DNA of 64,000 nt from Humulus lupulus. Lineage: Eukaryota; Streptophyta; Magnoliopsida; Rosales; Cannabaceae. How positions within the stretch are numbered: position 1 is the stretch's first letter; every line of letters starts with the position of its first letter. Shown here piece after piece: positions 34,301-46,412 of this stretch. The stretch is from the NCBI RefSeq assembly GCF_963169125.1, contig NC_084794.1, positions 111,390,358-111,454,357 of the forward strand, read 5' to 3'. The notes beneath the pieces are model-generated. The model was not told the origin of the DNA. It made no database searches and saw only the letters and a list, made by a program, of their open reading frames with translations. A program made the translations under genes and the position numbers.

Positions 34301-34926
34301 TTTAGAGACAAGGACATGTGCCTCATGTTCATAGCGAACAGGTTGTCTCAAAATCCTCCCACTACGACGTTGCACCGGGGTTTCTTTTCCAGGAATCATG
34401 GTTTCCTAGGTTTGTCGTTTATCATTTAATGATGAAGATGATTGTGATGGAATCTTATTAGCAGTGAGTTCCTCCAATACTATCTTGCTAAGAGGTTTAT
34501 AGTTATTGATATAGTCATGTTCAAGGAAGGTTGCATTTGTGGAAACAAATACCTTTTGATCCTTGGGACTATAGAAATAATCCTCTCTTGTATCTGGAGC
34601 GTAGCCAACAAAAATGCACACTTTTGACCTTGATTCAAGTTTTCCTGATTTAGGTCTAAGAACATGAGCAGGACAACCCCAAATGCAGAAATGGTGCAAA
34701 CTAGGTTTGTTTCCATTCTAAAATTTCAGTGGCGTTTTGCTGATTGTCTTAGATGGGACTACATTCAAAATGTAAGTCATCGTTTGAAGTACATATCCCC
34801 AGAATGAGAGAGGAAGGAAGAGTAGCTTAACATAGACCTGACCATGTCCAACAGGGTTCTGTTTCTTCTTTCAAAAATACCATTTTGCAGTGGCGTTCCT
34901 GGTGCTGTGAGTTGTGATAGAATATT
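34301..34926 (-). pseudogene. int: Copia E4 integrase, C-terminal part
   Basis: Continues from 41302 across E2: SQLTAPGTPLQNG (the catalytic-Glu neighbourhood), ERRNRTLLDMVRSM, then with breaks HHFCIWGCPAHVL, VCIFVGYAPDTR and a polar linker. The first base triplets join onto FLLEHGI at 41302-41330 once E2 is removed. Confidence 0.87.
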
Positions 34927-35508
34927 GTAACGCCGTACTTCTTTAGAGTCATTACTAAGTGAGTTTAAAATGTGCCATTAGCTCAAAAATTGAGGTTTTA
35001 GATTAAAAGTGTGACTAAATTGAGATAAAACCCATTCCAAGACAATTAATACAAAACATTTGGTTATTCATTGAAAGCATAAAAAGTTATACAGTTGGGA
35101 TCCCAAAAATTATGTCTTGAAAATACTTTACATCACATAATACATTTAAGGTCGACTTAGGCGACAAAACAACTATTACAATACATTTCCCCAAAAATAA
35201 CCTTAGCCATGGAGGCCAGGCAGGCCGAACATGTACCTGTCTTTCCATGCTCTCCATACTCATGGTTTGTCGACCTTTCCATTGCCCTTACTTGCACCAT
35301 AGAGCACCCGTGAGCCGAAGCCAGTAAGAAAACTCAACACAAAACAAATAACACATGCATATCTATCAACAACATATAACAAAGCAACCAACAAGCTAAA
35401 CACATAGCGGCCATGCCGTCCCAGGCGCTTTACCAGGCCCTAGGTTCGTGGTCTTCACCGAGAGGATGACTCCAGAATCCTAGGAGGGGAGGGGTCTCGC
35501 CCTAACGG

Positions 35509-37335
35509 TGTAACGACCCAAGATTGCTAATAAGCCTTAAGGGCCTTGATTAGTGTGCCGGGAGAGCATAATTGGTATTTATGTGAATTAATGATCAAAT
35601 GCATGATTATGTGGCATGCATGATTTTATGATTATGTGGAAATGATTAAATGCATGTTTATGAGTATTAAATATGCATGTGGGCCATGTTTAGCTTATGT
35701 GGAAATACTTGTGATTTTGGCTCGTTGAGGGCATAAATGTGATAAATTGTTGAGACCACATTATTATGTGGATATATTTGCATCATATGTCTTGAGACAG
35801 TCCTGGCGAGCAGATTGGCGAAATAGTCACGACGGGGATTTATACCTGGCTCGAGGGAGCCTAGGGTATTTTCGGGAATTTAGAAAATATATCGGGGATT
35901 ATTAGACATTTGGGTAAATAATTGGTGATTAATTGGATGATGAGATTAATTAATGGATATTAGGAACAGTTGAGGAATTAATGGGAATTGGGAGCAAAAT
36001 GACCCTTTTACCCCTAGGGGCCATTTGAGGATTAGAAAACTTTGGAGGGGTAATAAGGTCTTTTGTTTAGATGATATGTTCTGAATTTAGTAGAAGAAAG
36101 TAGAGGGTAGTGGATTAACTCAAGGAAAGAAGGTTTCTCAACTCACTCTCACTCATCTCTTTCTCACGATTTCTCCTCACTCTCTCTCCCTAGGTGTTTA
36201 AATTTTGGGGTTGTTGAGGGAGTTTAGAAGCTTGAAGACTTGAGGAAATTGAAGGAGCTTTAGCTTGAGTAATTGAATCTATTCAACCAGAAAACTCAGT
36301 TTAGGAGTTGGAGGATTTAAGCTCAAGAGTTTTAGATTGGAAGTTGGTGGGGGATTCAAGCATAATTAAGGTTTATCGCCAAGGCTCGAGGCTAAGGACC
36401 GTGCTCGGAATCATTTTGCATTCTCCGCTCGGAATTAAAAGTAAGAAAACTGCACTCGTTTGTGTGGCTACGTTGGGACTATGATTCCCTATAATTGTAT
36501 ATAATGTTGTGTGATTGTGTTATGCCATGTGAGCATGAAATAAATGACCTAAGAGTGCCAGAATTGATATTTGCACATCGGACGCAGCTTAACCACTGGT
36601 ATTTGAGGTTAATCAAATAATCACTAAGCTTGCCCTAATCGAGCCAGAGTTAGTGGGTTAAACGCTGGGCTCAGCCTAAGTGAGCCAGAGACAGTGGGTT
36701 AAACAGAGGGTGTGGCCTAAGGGCGTCGACCTTGAGTATTGTATGATATGTTTACTATTGTTAATCTGATTATTATGGAATTTTGATTACCTGAATGATA
36801 GATTATTGATTTGTCAAATTGTTATCACTGATTATGTGAATGCTATGGACTACTGAACATCTGGTTAATCTTTTATGAATTATTTGGTTATCGATATTGA
36901 TTATGCTATGATGTTATGGTTTTCTTGCTGGGCCTTGTCTCACAAGTGCTACATGGTGCAGGTAAAGGCAAGGGTAAGATGGATCAACCATGTGTTGGAG
37001 AGCTCTGGGGGCGTGGTGTACATTGTCAGCTGCTCAACCGCCACGATCGAGGGTTTGTACAGGGACAGAAACCTAAAATGTGTATTCTTCCATTAGAGTG
37101 ACCTTGATTATTTATAAATTTTGGAAATTTTGTAAATATGTCCTTTAAACTATGTTTTGGGATCCCATGTACCAAACATTAATTTTAATGAAAACGACCT
37201 GTTTATGACCAAAATATTTTAATCCTAACCTGTTTATGACTTTAGATTCACATTTTTATTTAAATGACTTGATTAGCAAGTCTTGCATTATTTTAAACAC
37301 ACAGTGTAATGGTCTTGGTTATCTAGGATGTTACA
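35509..37335 (+). repeat. 5' LTR of E3
   Basis: 1827 bases, TGTAACGACCC to GGATGTTACA, followed by ACTTGGTATCAGAGC. It contains CT-rich leader sequence (36140-36190), a GGCTCA-TGAGCC hairpin (36668-36686) and the cassette TTGCTGGGCC...TCACAAGTGCT...TGCAGGTAAAGG (36920-36970). Confidence 0.92.
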
Positions 37336-38675
37336 ACTTGGTATCAGAGCGGTTAACAACCCTTGACTGTACAAGGGGAAAATTAATTTGGAAGATGACC
37401 TCTTACTTGGGAAGGTCTGTGCCGATTGGATAGGACACCACAGATTACAGTAAGGTTAGACAAGGTAACGATTGAGATTGGTATAGCACTTGTGATTGGT
37501 TATGGACATATATATATATCTCTTTGGACAATGGAATCCAGAGTGAGGATCTCGTGGAAATGGTGATGAACCCTACTAGTATAGTATGAATTAAGATATG
37601 AAGATCGGATGAGTGATCCGATGGAACGTGGTGTTTAGATGGAGATCCTAAATGAACATTGTACTACCTTCTTAAGCATATGGTAGTCAGGAAGTTTAAA
37701 TGGGTGATTAGGTTTAAAATTCGTATATTGAAAGGTAAAATGGTATAGTAGTGGATGGTAGGGGTGCACCACATTAGACTACAAGTGAGATGATTGGACA
37801 TGAAAGGTTGTAACTCAACAGATTGAGTTAACACATTTTGGTTCGTGTGAACAGGTGACGTGGCATGGTAATTAATAGTGCTGGGTTGAGACCCTTTAAT
37901 TTTCCAAGTTCTAGAAAGAAATTAGAGAATGAAGGGTATAAGATTGGAACCTAAAATTAGTAGTTGTCTACAGATGGAATGACAATCTGAAGAATTAATG
38001 GTTGTTCTAAGGAATTCTGTATTGAATGTGCAAGTGCTTGGGATATTAAGGAAAGTATAGCCCCTTAATGAAATAGTCACAGTGATGAATACTAGATTAA
38101 AGCTAAAGTGACACGACATAAGATATGGTGAGATGGAAAGAAATGAAAGGCAGTGGGTACTATGGTTCAGTATTGGTTCAGGGGGAAAACTAATGAAATT
38201 GTTGGAATTCTTAAGGCAGAAGTATCTGCCTATTTGAAAGGACATAAGAGTTCGCAAGTTGTAAACTTTGGAACACGAAGTTCCAGGATGGGAGATCTGT
38301 ATTTCTCCAAGTATTGCAGACAAGAGAGAGTATAATATCCTGGGGAAGAAAGGGGGGTTTTGGCTCTTGATTTAATAAGAATTCTGAGATCGTACCAAGG
38401 TTTAGGCTGAGGACCTACAAGCTAGCCTTACCCTGGTATGGGTGATGGCTTATGAGTTTTACTGACACCAGTGACAAGACGGGAAAATGACCGTAGATGA
38501 GATAGGCAAACCCTGGGGTTTCAATAGAGTTGTTGTGCATGAAAGGGTTAACGAAATTATAGTCATAAGATGAGACCTTATGGAGCAAGATTTTCACTCT
38601 AGTAAGAGTGTTATTGAAGGAGAAAAAGTAAAGAGTTGGGCTCTAGAATTATGGTCAGGGGTATGGGATTTATTA
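37336..38675 (+). other. Non-coding interior of E3
   Basis: Opens with primer site ACTTGGTATCAGAGC. No conserved gag or pol motif in any frame; the longest ORF (37922-38323, minus) has no known domain. No long purine run is clear before 38676, consistent with the truncated 3' LTR. Confidence 0.65.
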
Positions 38676-39494
38676 CCTGATTGTGTTATGCCATGTGAGC
38701 ATGAAATAAACAACCTAAGAGTGGCAGAATTGATATTTGCGCACAGGATGCGGCTCGACCACTAGTAGCTGAGGCTAATTAAATAATCACTGAGCTTGGC
38801 CTAAGCAAGCCATAGTCAGTGGTTTAAACGTTGGGCTCGACCTAAGTGAGTCGGAGACAGTAGGTTAAACAAAGGGTGCGGCCTAAGGGCAATGACCCTG
38901 AGTATTCTATGATATGTTTACTATTGTTACTCTGATGATTATGGCATGTTGATTACCTGGATGATAGATTATTGATTTATCAAATTGTTATCACTAATTA
39001 TGTGAATGTTATGGACTGCTGAATATCTGGTTAATGATTTATGAATTATTTGGTTATTGATATTGATTATTCTATGATGTTATGGTTTTCTTGCTGGGCC
39101 TCGGCTCACGGGTGCTACGTGGTGCAGGTAAAGGCAAGGGTAAGATGGATCGACCATGGGTTGGAGAGCTTTGGGGGAGAGGTGTCAGCTGCTCGGCCGC
39201 CACTATTGAGGGTTTGTACAGGGACGAAAACCTAAAATGTGTATTTTTCCATTAGATTGGCCTTGATTATTTATAACTTTTGGAAAATTTGTAAATATCT
39301 CCTTTAAACCCTGTTTTGGGATCCCATGTACCAAACATTCATTTTAATGAAAACAACATGTTTATGACCAAAATCTTTTAATCCTAACCTGTTTATGACT
39401 TTAGATTCACATTTTTATTTAAATGGCTTTATTAGCAAGTCTTGCACTATTTTAAACACACAGTGTAACGGTCTTAGTTATCCATGATGTTACA
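38676..39494 (+). repeat. 3' LTR of E3, 5'-truncated
   Basis: Matches 36510-37335 of the 5' LTR at an offset of about 2165 bases with roughly one change in ten to fifteen. It ends GATGTTACA at 39494. The first approximately 1000 bases of the LTR are absent. The cassette is present at 39086-39140. Confidence 0.9.
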
Positions 39495-41301
39495 AATGGC
39501 CTGCACTCCGCATGCTCAACGCTGTTCCCGGCCCCTTGCCGTACTCGGCTTTGCACTCCCCGTGCTCAACATCGTTCCTGGCCCCTTGCTATGCTCGACT
39601 TTGCACTTCGCGTGCTCAATGCTGGTCCCGACCCATTATTGTGCTCGGCTTTTTGCCATTCTTGGCTTTCGCCGTTCCCGCCCTTCGCATTACATAGCAT
39701 AAAATCAACATATATTTAAACATATATTGAACATAGGAAATAGGGATACGTCCTGCAATTCAATTAATAGGGTCGTGCCCTGCGATAGGGCCACACCCTG
39801 CTCTACGGGTACAATAGTTTTCTTACCTGTGTCCCAAGATTTCTGAGCACCACAATCCCAAGCACAATCCTCTAACACGAGCCTCGCTGATAACCTAGTC
39901 ACAACATAATTACAATAGTCGTTCATCAAATTCTAATCCCATAAATAGCCTAGAGACATAAATCTAGCGTCCGGGACCTTGTATTCTACCAAGCTGGGTA
40001 GTAGAAACCTTCCCGAGATGTAACATTTGAGTTCCCGAGCTAAAAACCTTCAAACAACCAAAATGCAGCATTTAGGTTACGACCCTGCCCCTCCCCCCCC
40101 CCCCCCCCCCTTAAGGGTCGCGGTGCGCCCCAAGTCAGAGGAAAAATGCCTCTCTACTGAGAGACATGGGTCACAGTGCCCAAACCTTGCGCTGCGGTGC
40201 CTAGGAAATTTTTCCCAAAGTCCCCTGCCCTATAAACTCAAGCGCGTTGCGTCACCTGATGAACAGGGCCGCGGCGCGAGCCCGAAACCCAGAAATCCCA
40301 TGCAAATTTCACGAGCTAACTTCCCTGAAAGCCATTCTAAACGCACCCCAAAAACAGAATTGAGTCCCATAATCATTGTAATACACTTTAAGCAGCACTA
40401 GAATCCCAAAAACTATTCCATATCCTCACCAAAACTCAAAATCAGAACTCAAGTTTGAACCTAGAAGAAAACACTTAAAACATGGCAGAAATCCATTAAA
40501 ACCAAAGCAAGGAGCCTTACCTCAATGAATATTTTTGAGCTTAATCTAGCTCTCTAGCACCCTAGGCCTATCCTCCCCAAGTTCCAAGCTTTAGTTCTGA
40601 ATGTCTCCTCCAAAACTCCAAAAATCAACCAAGTCCTCTTGAGGATGAGAGAGAGAGCCGAGAGAGATATTGAGAGAGAGGTGTGTGTGTTTTTGTCTTT
40701 TTTCCAATTCCAGAAGTGTGTCCTTGCTTTCAGATCAATTAAGCCTACCCTCAACCTCCTAAGTCCCTAAAATACCCAAAATACCCTTGAGTCCATTCTA
40801 TACTCTTTAATACCACCAATGACAATTTCGTCATTAGCCATGCCCGCTAATTCCTCAAGTGTTCCTGTAAATCCCCGTTTAATCCCGACATATCCAAATA
40901 ATTACCAAACTACTACCCGTTACTCGATAAATCCCGAACACACATAATATTCCCCAAATAGCCCTAGGCTCCTTCCGAGCTAGGTATTTGACCCCGTTGT
41001 GACTTTTTAGCTAAACTGCTCCCTAGGATCATCTCGGATCGTGCATCACAAATATATCACCACTCACACATGGTATCAATCACAATATACACAAATATCG
41101 CATTTATTCCCTCAACGGGCTAAAATTACGAATATGCCTCTAATAGCCAAATGGGGCCCACATGCATATTTAATTCACCTAAACAGGCATTTCTAATCAC
41201 ATAATCATCAAATTCACATATTAACGTAATTAAATTAATTATTCCCCTCTCGGCATGCTAATCAAGGCCCTAAGCCTTATTAGCAAATTTGGGACGCTAC
41301 A

Positions 41302-41870
41302 AATACCATGCTCCAGCAAGAAATCTTTGAATTTTAAGTCCAAATATTCTCGACCTCGATCAGATCGAAGTGTCTTAAGAGTCTTACCTAACTACTTCTC
41401 AGCCTCAACATTGAATTCTTAAAACTTACCAAAGGTTTCAGATTTTCTAAGCATTAAGTAAGTATGACCATATCTTGAGTAATCATCAATAAAAGTGACA
41501 AAGTACTCATACCCACCTCGTTCTTGTACATTGATTGGAACATAGACATCGCTGTGTACAAGTTCCAAAAGTTCTTTGGCTCTATTGCCTTTCGCAGAGA
41601 AAGGACATTTGGTCATTTTTCCTTCTAGACAAGATTCACAAACTGATAGAGTTCCAACTCTTAGTTCTCTCAAACGTCCATCTTTTGTTAACCGATTTAT
41701 CCTATCTATACCTATATGACCAAGTCTAAGATGCCAAAGATATGTGTCATCCTCATTTTTCAAACTTTTTGTCTTTTGTTACCTTGCGGTTTTGCTACTT
41801 TAAATAATTCTTAATTATTGAGTGTTCGTTCATTTAAATGTAAGCGATAAAGTCTGAATATTCAATTGCA
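41302..41870 (-). pseudogene. int: Copia E4 gag-pre-integrase and integrase, N-terminal part
   Basis: Reads LYRLHLNERT, a stop, then MKNEDDTYLWHLRLGHIGID (gag-pre-integrase), CESCLEGKMTKCPF, ELVHSDVYVPINV with the first catalytic Asp intact (compare the Asn in element A) and FVTFIDDYSRYG. Further breaks occur at 41400-41420. It ends FLLEHGI at the E2 insertion. Upstream of about 41870 it is replaced by LTR H. Confidence 0.88.
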
Positions 41871-42532
41871 TGTCTAAAGAAAAATTAAGAATAATCTAAT
41901 TATAAATAAAATATTCTAAAGTCATTACATGCAATAAAATTCCAAAATAACTACAAAAAATGAACTAAACAATTTTCAAACAACAATAAAGTTTCTTTTA
42001 ATAAAACTAAAGAATTTTAAATAAATGGACTTTCGTTAACGCTTTCTTGAACTAGACGCTTGTAAAGAACGCCCTAGACTAGTACTTACAAAACATTCGT
42101 ACAACATAGCTTATAAAAGAATACCGTCCATTTCTAAAGTCTCAGGGGACTTATTTAAATTCATGCAAGTTGGCGCCATAAGTTTAAAATAAAACATAGG
42201 TTTTTATGCAAAGTTCAAGAAAACCAAATAATTTAAATAACAGAGTCCCACTGATAATTTTAGGAAAAAGTCTCTTAAAACAAAACATAATAAAAATGGC
42301 GTTCTACGTTGATCGTTTTATCGTCCATAGGATTGCCCCACGCCATACACCCCATGATGAAGAACTCCCCACGTCACCACGCGTGCCATAGAGAAAACCT
42401 ATTTGCTACCTGGAAGGAAAGTAAGGGGGTGAGCTAAAAGCCCAGTAAGGAAGTACAAGCAAGTAAGCAAGTAAGAAAAACAACAAACAACCAAACACTA
42501 ACATTCATCTAAAACATCATGGTCTATCATAA

Positions 42533-42767
42533 CATAATCGTAACATTTCATCTTATCATAACATAAATGTGACATATCAACATATCATAGCATAAATGTG
42601 ACATATCAACATATCATAACATAAATGTGACATATCATCATATCATAACATAAGTATATCAGCATATCATAACATAAATGTGACATATCATCATATCATA
42701 ACATAAACGTGACATATCAACATATCATAACATACATGTGACATATCATCATATCACAACATACAGC
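42533..42767 (-). repeat. 29-30-base tandem array in LTR H
   Basis: About eight copies of a unit close to CATATCATAACATAAATGT plus GACATATCAA, with small length changes (one copy shortened around 42650). Confidence 0.92.
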
Positions 42768-45095
42768 ATACATGATGAGCATGGAACGCTAGTTGTCCAT
42801 GTCACCCTATGAGGTAAACAGGAGATCACTGGTCCTTGAATAACCTCGGCGCGTCCGCCCTAGGAGTCACGTCTCAATGTCCTTAGTAACTCGGTCGATG
42901 TATCTGACATCGAAATCTGTTTGATGTATCTAACATCGTATTCTGTTTGATGTATCTAACATCCATTCACATTTCACATTCAATCATATCATCACATTAA
43001 GGCATTCATAATTGCATAACAGTTCATTCATAAAACAGCCTTACCATTCATAGCATAGAAACATAAAATCTATCTAACTTCCTTACCTCAGGTCCAAGCT
43101 AAGAATTTCACAATCTTTTCAACGAGCCTATATCATAATCAAAATAATGTTTCTTAGGTTCATAAAATTACTATTTTGCCCTTCCATACAACTCATGTGT
43201 GCATGGGCCATGCACTCATGATAACCGTTACACTAAAACATGCAATTATCGCCAAAAAGAATAATGCTCGTTCTACCCATTTTGCTAACATGATTGCTTT
43301 ATAAAAATTACATATTTGAATAATAATCATGATTTTGGACGTAAAAGTTGATTTGCATGTAACATGCATACGTGGGAACGTTGCGTAATAAAGACGTTTT
43401 CAAAAACGATAACCCTACATTTCTTGCTTCTATTGTTTGAAAATCAATGGCCATATTACATGTTTTCTTTAAAATTTCTAAGTTGATTAAATTTCTCAAA
43501 ACTTTATTTTATTTTAGCTCAAAAAAAAAAAAAAAAAAAATGTGACATTTTCATTAAATAAATATTAATTTACCAAGAATTAACCAACAAGCTTGGGTTT
43601 AATTAAAATACCTATTTTAACATGTTTCTTTAGAAAAATATATTTTATTATTGTGTTACAAAAATGATGTGAAAAATATATTTTAAGTGTGGAAAAATTA
43701 TATTTTGATTTAATTTATTTAAGACTTAGTTTTTAAGTGGTAAAAACCCATATGTGACAATTTAATAACAATTGTTAACTTTTTAAAACAAACTTTCAGC
43801 CACTATTTATTTTATTCAAAAATCATAAATAAATAGAGTCTAAAAATTTTTCTCAATCAAAATAAAGAAAATCATTATTTATCAAAATATGCATTCATAC
43901 CATTAAAATATCAATTTTCAATATTACCATAACTTAGGAAAAATAATTTATTCCAAAAATTAATCAAATCCATTTTTAGTGAAACTTTCTTCACATTTTA
44001 TTACAAAATTCCAGCAACCATTTTTTTTATCATTAAAATCACCATATTCAATTTTATAAACTCATTTTTTCTCAAAATTCAATAAAAATTCTGTAGGAAA
44101 TTAATTGAGTAAAATATCATAATATGAGACTTAAAATCCTCTTTTAATTTCATAAAAATTAACACATTCATCAAGAACATTATTTATGCATGCAACTCAT
44201 ATTTTTATCAACTTTTACCCAATTATCTTGAAAAAAACAGCAAGCTTAATTCTTTGTAAAACTCAACTTTTGTCTCAAAAATTACATAAAATCATTCATG
44301 CCTATAATCTCATTATGCTCTTATAATATGCATGATTCCACTAACATAATCACATGAATCCTTTTAAAATCATTTGTTGCAATTCCATGAAAGCCAACAA
44401 AACCTTTTCAATAAAATAGCATATAGTAAATTTATACCATGTTCACATGTGCCTTATTTTAACCTAGCATATTTCTATCATTATTTTCATGCATCTCACA
44501 ATTTAATCATTCAAAACAAAACATGCATCTAACAACATTTCATGATCAAAAATATCAAGATTACCACTTGTCCTCTTACCCATATATCAAAGGTCCTAAA
44601 ACATGGATCAAATATTTTGGTAAATCACACAACAAATCAAGAACACCCTTGGGTGTACCTAGGCCGAAATCACCTTACATGTGCTCATAGATTATTACAA
44701 TTTTTCATGCATAGCAAAATCAACATCACAACCCTTAAACACAAGTCATACTCTCACAAAATCCAAATCCTATACATCATTCCTACCCAAAAATCAACCA
44801 TTAACACCATTAGCAAAACCTCAAATACAACCACCAAAAACAATATAAGGCTAAGGAAAAGACCATTACCTCTCTTGATTGTAGAATCAAGAACACAAAA
44901 GATCAATACCACAAACTCCACACCCTTGTTCAAGCCTAGGGTTTTATGGGAAAGCCACCATGAGGAGAAAGAAGAATCCAAACACACACAAAGCATAACA
45001 CAAATCAATATCATATTATCAAATAAAGAGATTAAACAAAGAGAAAATAAGAAGACATACTCTAGGGGGTTCCTCTTCACTTTCTTCTTCCTTCT

Positions 45096-45192
45096 TCCTT
45101 TCTTTCTTTCTTCCTCTCTCTCTCTCTCTCTCTACACGCCTCTCTCTCTCTCTCTCTCTCTCTAGGTCACGGCAGCCACACACACACACAAG
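45096..45192 (-). repeat. CT/CA microsatellite block in LTR H
   Basis: (TTCTTCC)n-like, two CT runs and a (CA)n run follow one another. On the element's strand it lies about 690-770 bases after the LTR start, like the CT tracts in other LTRs here. The long ORF crossing it on the plus strand (44542-45165) ends in Leu-Ser repeats made by this tract. Confidence 0.9.
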
Positions 45193-45876
45193 AGCAATGG
45201 CTCTTCTCTCCTTTCTTAGTCCCTTTATGACAAATCCTCTCATAAAGTCTCCCAAACAAATTAAGGTAAGTTTCCATTTCTCTTTTATTTTCCTTGATTT
45301 TTCTTTATTTCAAAAAGATACAAGGAATAAAACATGATCAAGCCTATCCCCAAATGATTATAGTCTTCAATTTTTTTGATCCTTTTTACCATTTTAATGA
45401 TATATTGCATTCCCACTAGGTCACACGCCCACTCCTCCTTTCCCTTTTCTTTTATTCTTTTTTTTTTAATAAATAACTCCATTAAATCTAAAATAAGGAA
45501 ACCTAAAATGTGTAGAAAAATCTACACATGTGCACCATGCTACCATGCACTAGCACACACTAAATTACTAGGGTGCATTACTATCTATCATGCACCTTAG
45601 TGCATTCCACCATAGCTCACATAAATACCTCATTTGTCACACTTAAATAAAATGTAACACTAATAGTAAGATAACATGTTACACATTTAATCACTTATTA
45701 AATTAATTAACCAAAACATTTCTAACAATTAAATAAAATAACAAACCATCAAATAAATCAAATAAACAATTAAATATAATAACAACACTTAAATAAAACA
45801 ATTCATCACACTTAACATTTAAATCAAATAAAGCACAAAATTTAAATAATCTAAAAATTTTTTTTGGTGCACTACA

Positions 45877-46412
45877 ACGCTATTCCTCTCTTCCACTTCA
45901 CGATCTTCATTAGCGACCTTCTTGAACCATTAGATTCATCCATCTACACAGAAGAATAAACATCGTTAGTGGACCCTGAGTTAAGAGCTCAGAATGACAA
46001 ATATTTTTCCACTTAGTTATAAGAACAAATAAATCTTATTTACCTTTCTCATTATTCGTAAATTCACTGATTATTTCACGCTTGACTGATAGGATTTCAT
46101 TCTCATAAAACCACTTATCATATATGTATCCATAGGTAGGATGGATGGCCTCCCATATATCATATGCATAAGGCATTGTAGAGTATTTTTGGTCTTTATA
46201 TTTACTGATTGGAGTAAATAATACCTAGCCATATGATTTATTCTTAACCACTTAGCATACTCAAACTGATCAATCACTGAAGCATATATTGGTGGTGTTT
46301 TAATAGCCTCCATCAAATTCTCTCTTAACAATAATATATTCATATCATGTCTCCAAAATACTATATTTTAATCATTATGTTCAACCATTACATTGCAGTT
46401 GTTTTGAAACAT
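45877..46412 (-). pseudogene. gag: Copia E4 gag, N-terminal part, degenerate
   Basis: ATG at 46412 opens MFQNNCNVMVEHND, a stop, then IVFWRHDMNILLLRENLMEAI, FEYAKWLRINHMARYYLL, the usual copia gag fold. A frameshift near 46150 gives AYDIWEAIHPTYG, another stretch typical of this family, and reading continues with stops to LTR H at 45877. About 170 codons; knuckle and protease are beyond the insertion and missing. Confidence 0.8.

Larger units (their letters stand above)
35509..39494 (+). mobile_element. Short non-coding LTR retrotransposon E3 inside E2
   Basis: 5' LTR 35509-37335, primer site, about 1340 bases without gag or pol, and a 3' LTR copy lacking its first kilobase. Flanks AACGG (35504-35508) and AATGG (39495-39499) fit a 5-base target duplication with one C-to-T change. 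An LTR pair with no coding capacity is typical of non-autonomous elements moved by a partner, here probably a Tekay-type relative since the LTR ends match B1. Confidence 0.82.
34927..41301 (-). mobile_element. Tekay-type solo LTR E2, carrying nested element E3
   Basis: Minus orientation: LTR end TGTAACGCCG at 34927 and start TGTAGCGTCCC at 41301. Without E3 (35509-39494) it is about 2390 bases, the size of LTR B1. Flanks AATAT (34922-34926) and AATAC (41302-41306) are a one-mismatch 5-base duplication. No interior remains, so it is a solo LTR made by recombination after insertion into copia E4. It carries the cassette at 35284-35330, a GA tract at 40649-40690 and an 18-C run at 40093-40110. 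Confidence 0.85.
41871..45876 (-). repeat. Long LTR H (probably solo), minus orientation
   Basis: About 4 kb between the gag and integrase of copia E4. Its start reads TGTAGTGCACC on the minus strand at 45876; the other end is placed near 41871 only approximately, and no target duplication was found. It has the shared cassette in the form TTACTGGGC...GCTCAC...CCAGGTAGC (42404-42452), a CT/GA tract near its start and a 29-30-base tandem array. No primer site or genes, so a solo or partial LTR. Confidence 0.6.

Noticed and set aside
37922..38323. 133-codon ORF, minus strand in E3 interior
   Set aside because: Opposite to the element's direction with no recognised domain; likely chance.
40027..40401. 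124-codon ORF with a proline run
   Set aside because: The proline run is the 18-C homopolymer; the rest is LTR sequence antisense to the element.
42533..42767. Possible CRISPR array
   Set aside because: Units are contiguous without unique spacers and the context is a plant LTR.
44542..45165. 207-codon ORF on the plus strand in LTR H
   Set aside because: Antisense to the LTR, low complexity, ends in Leu-Ser repeats made by the CT microsatellite, and has no domain.
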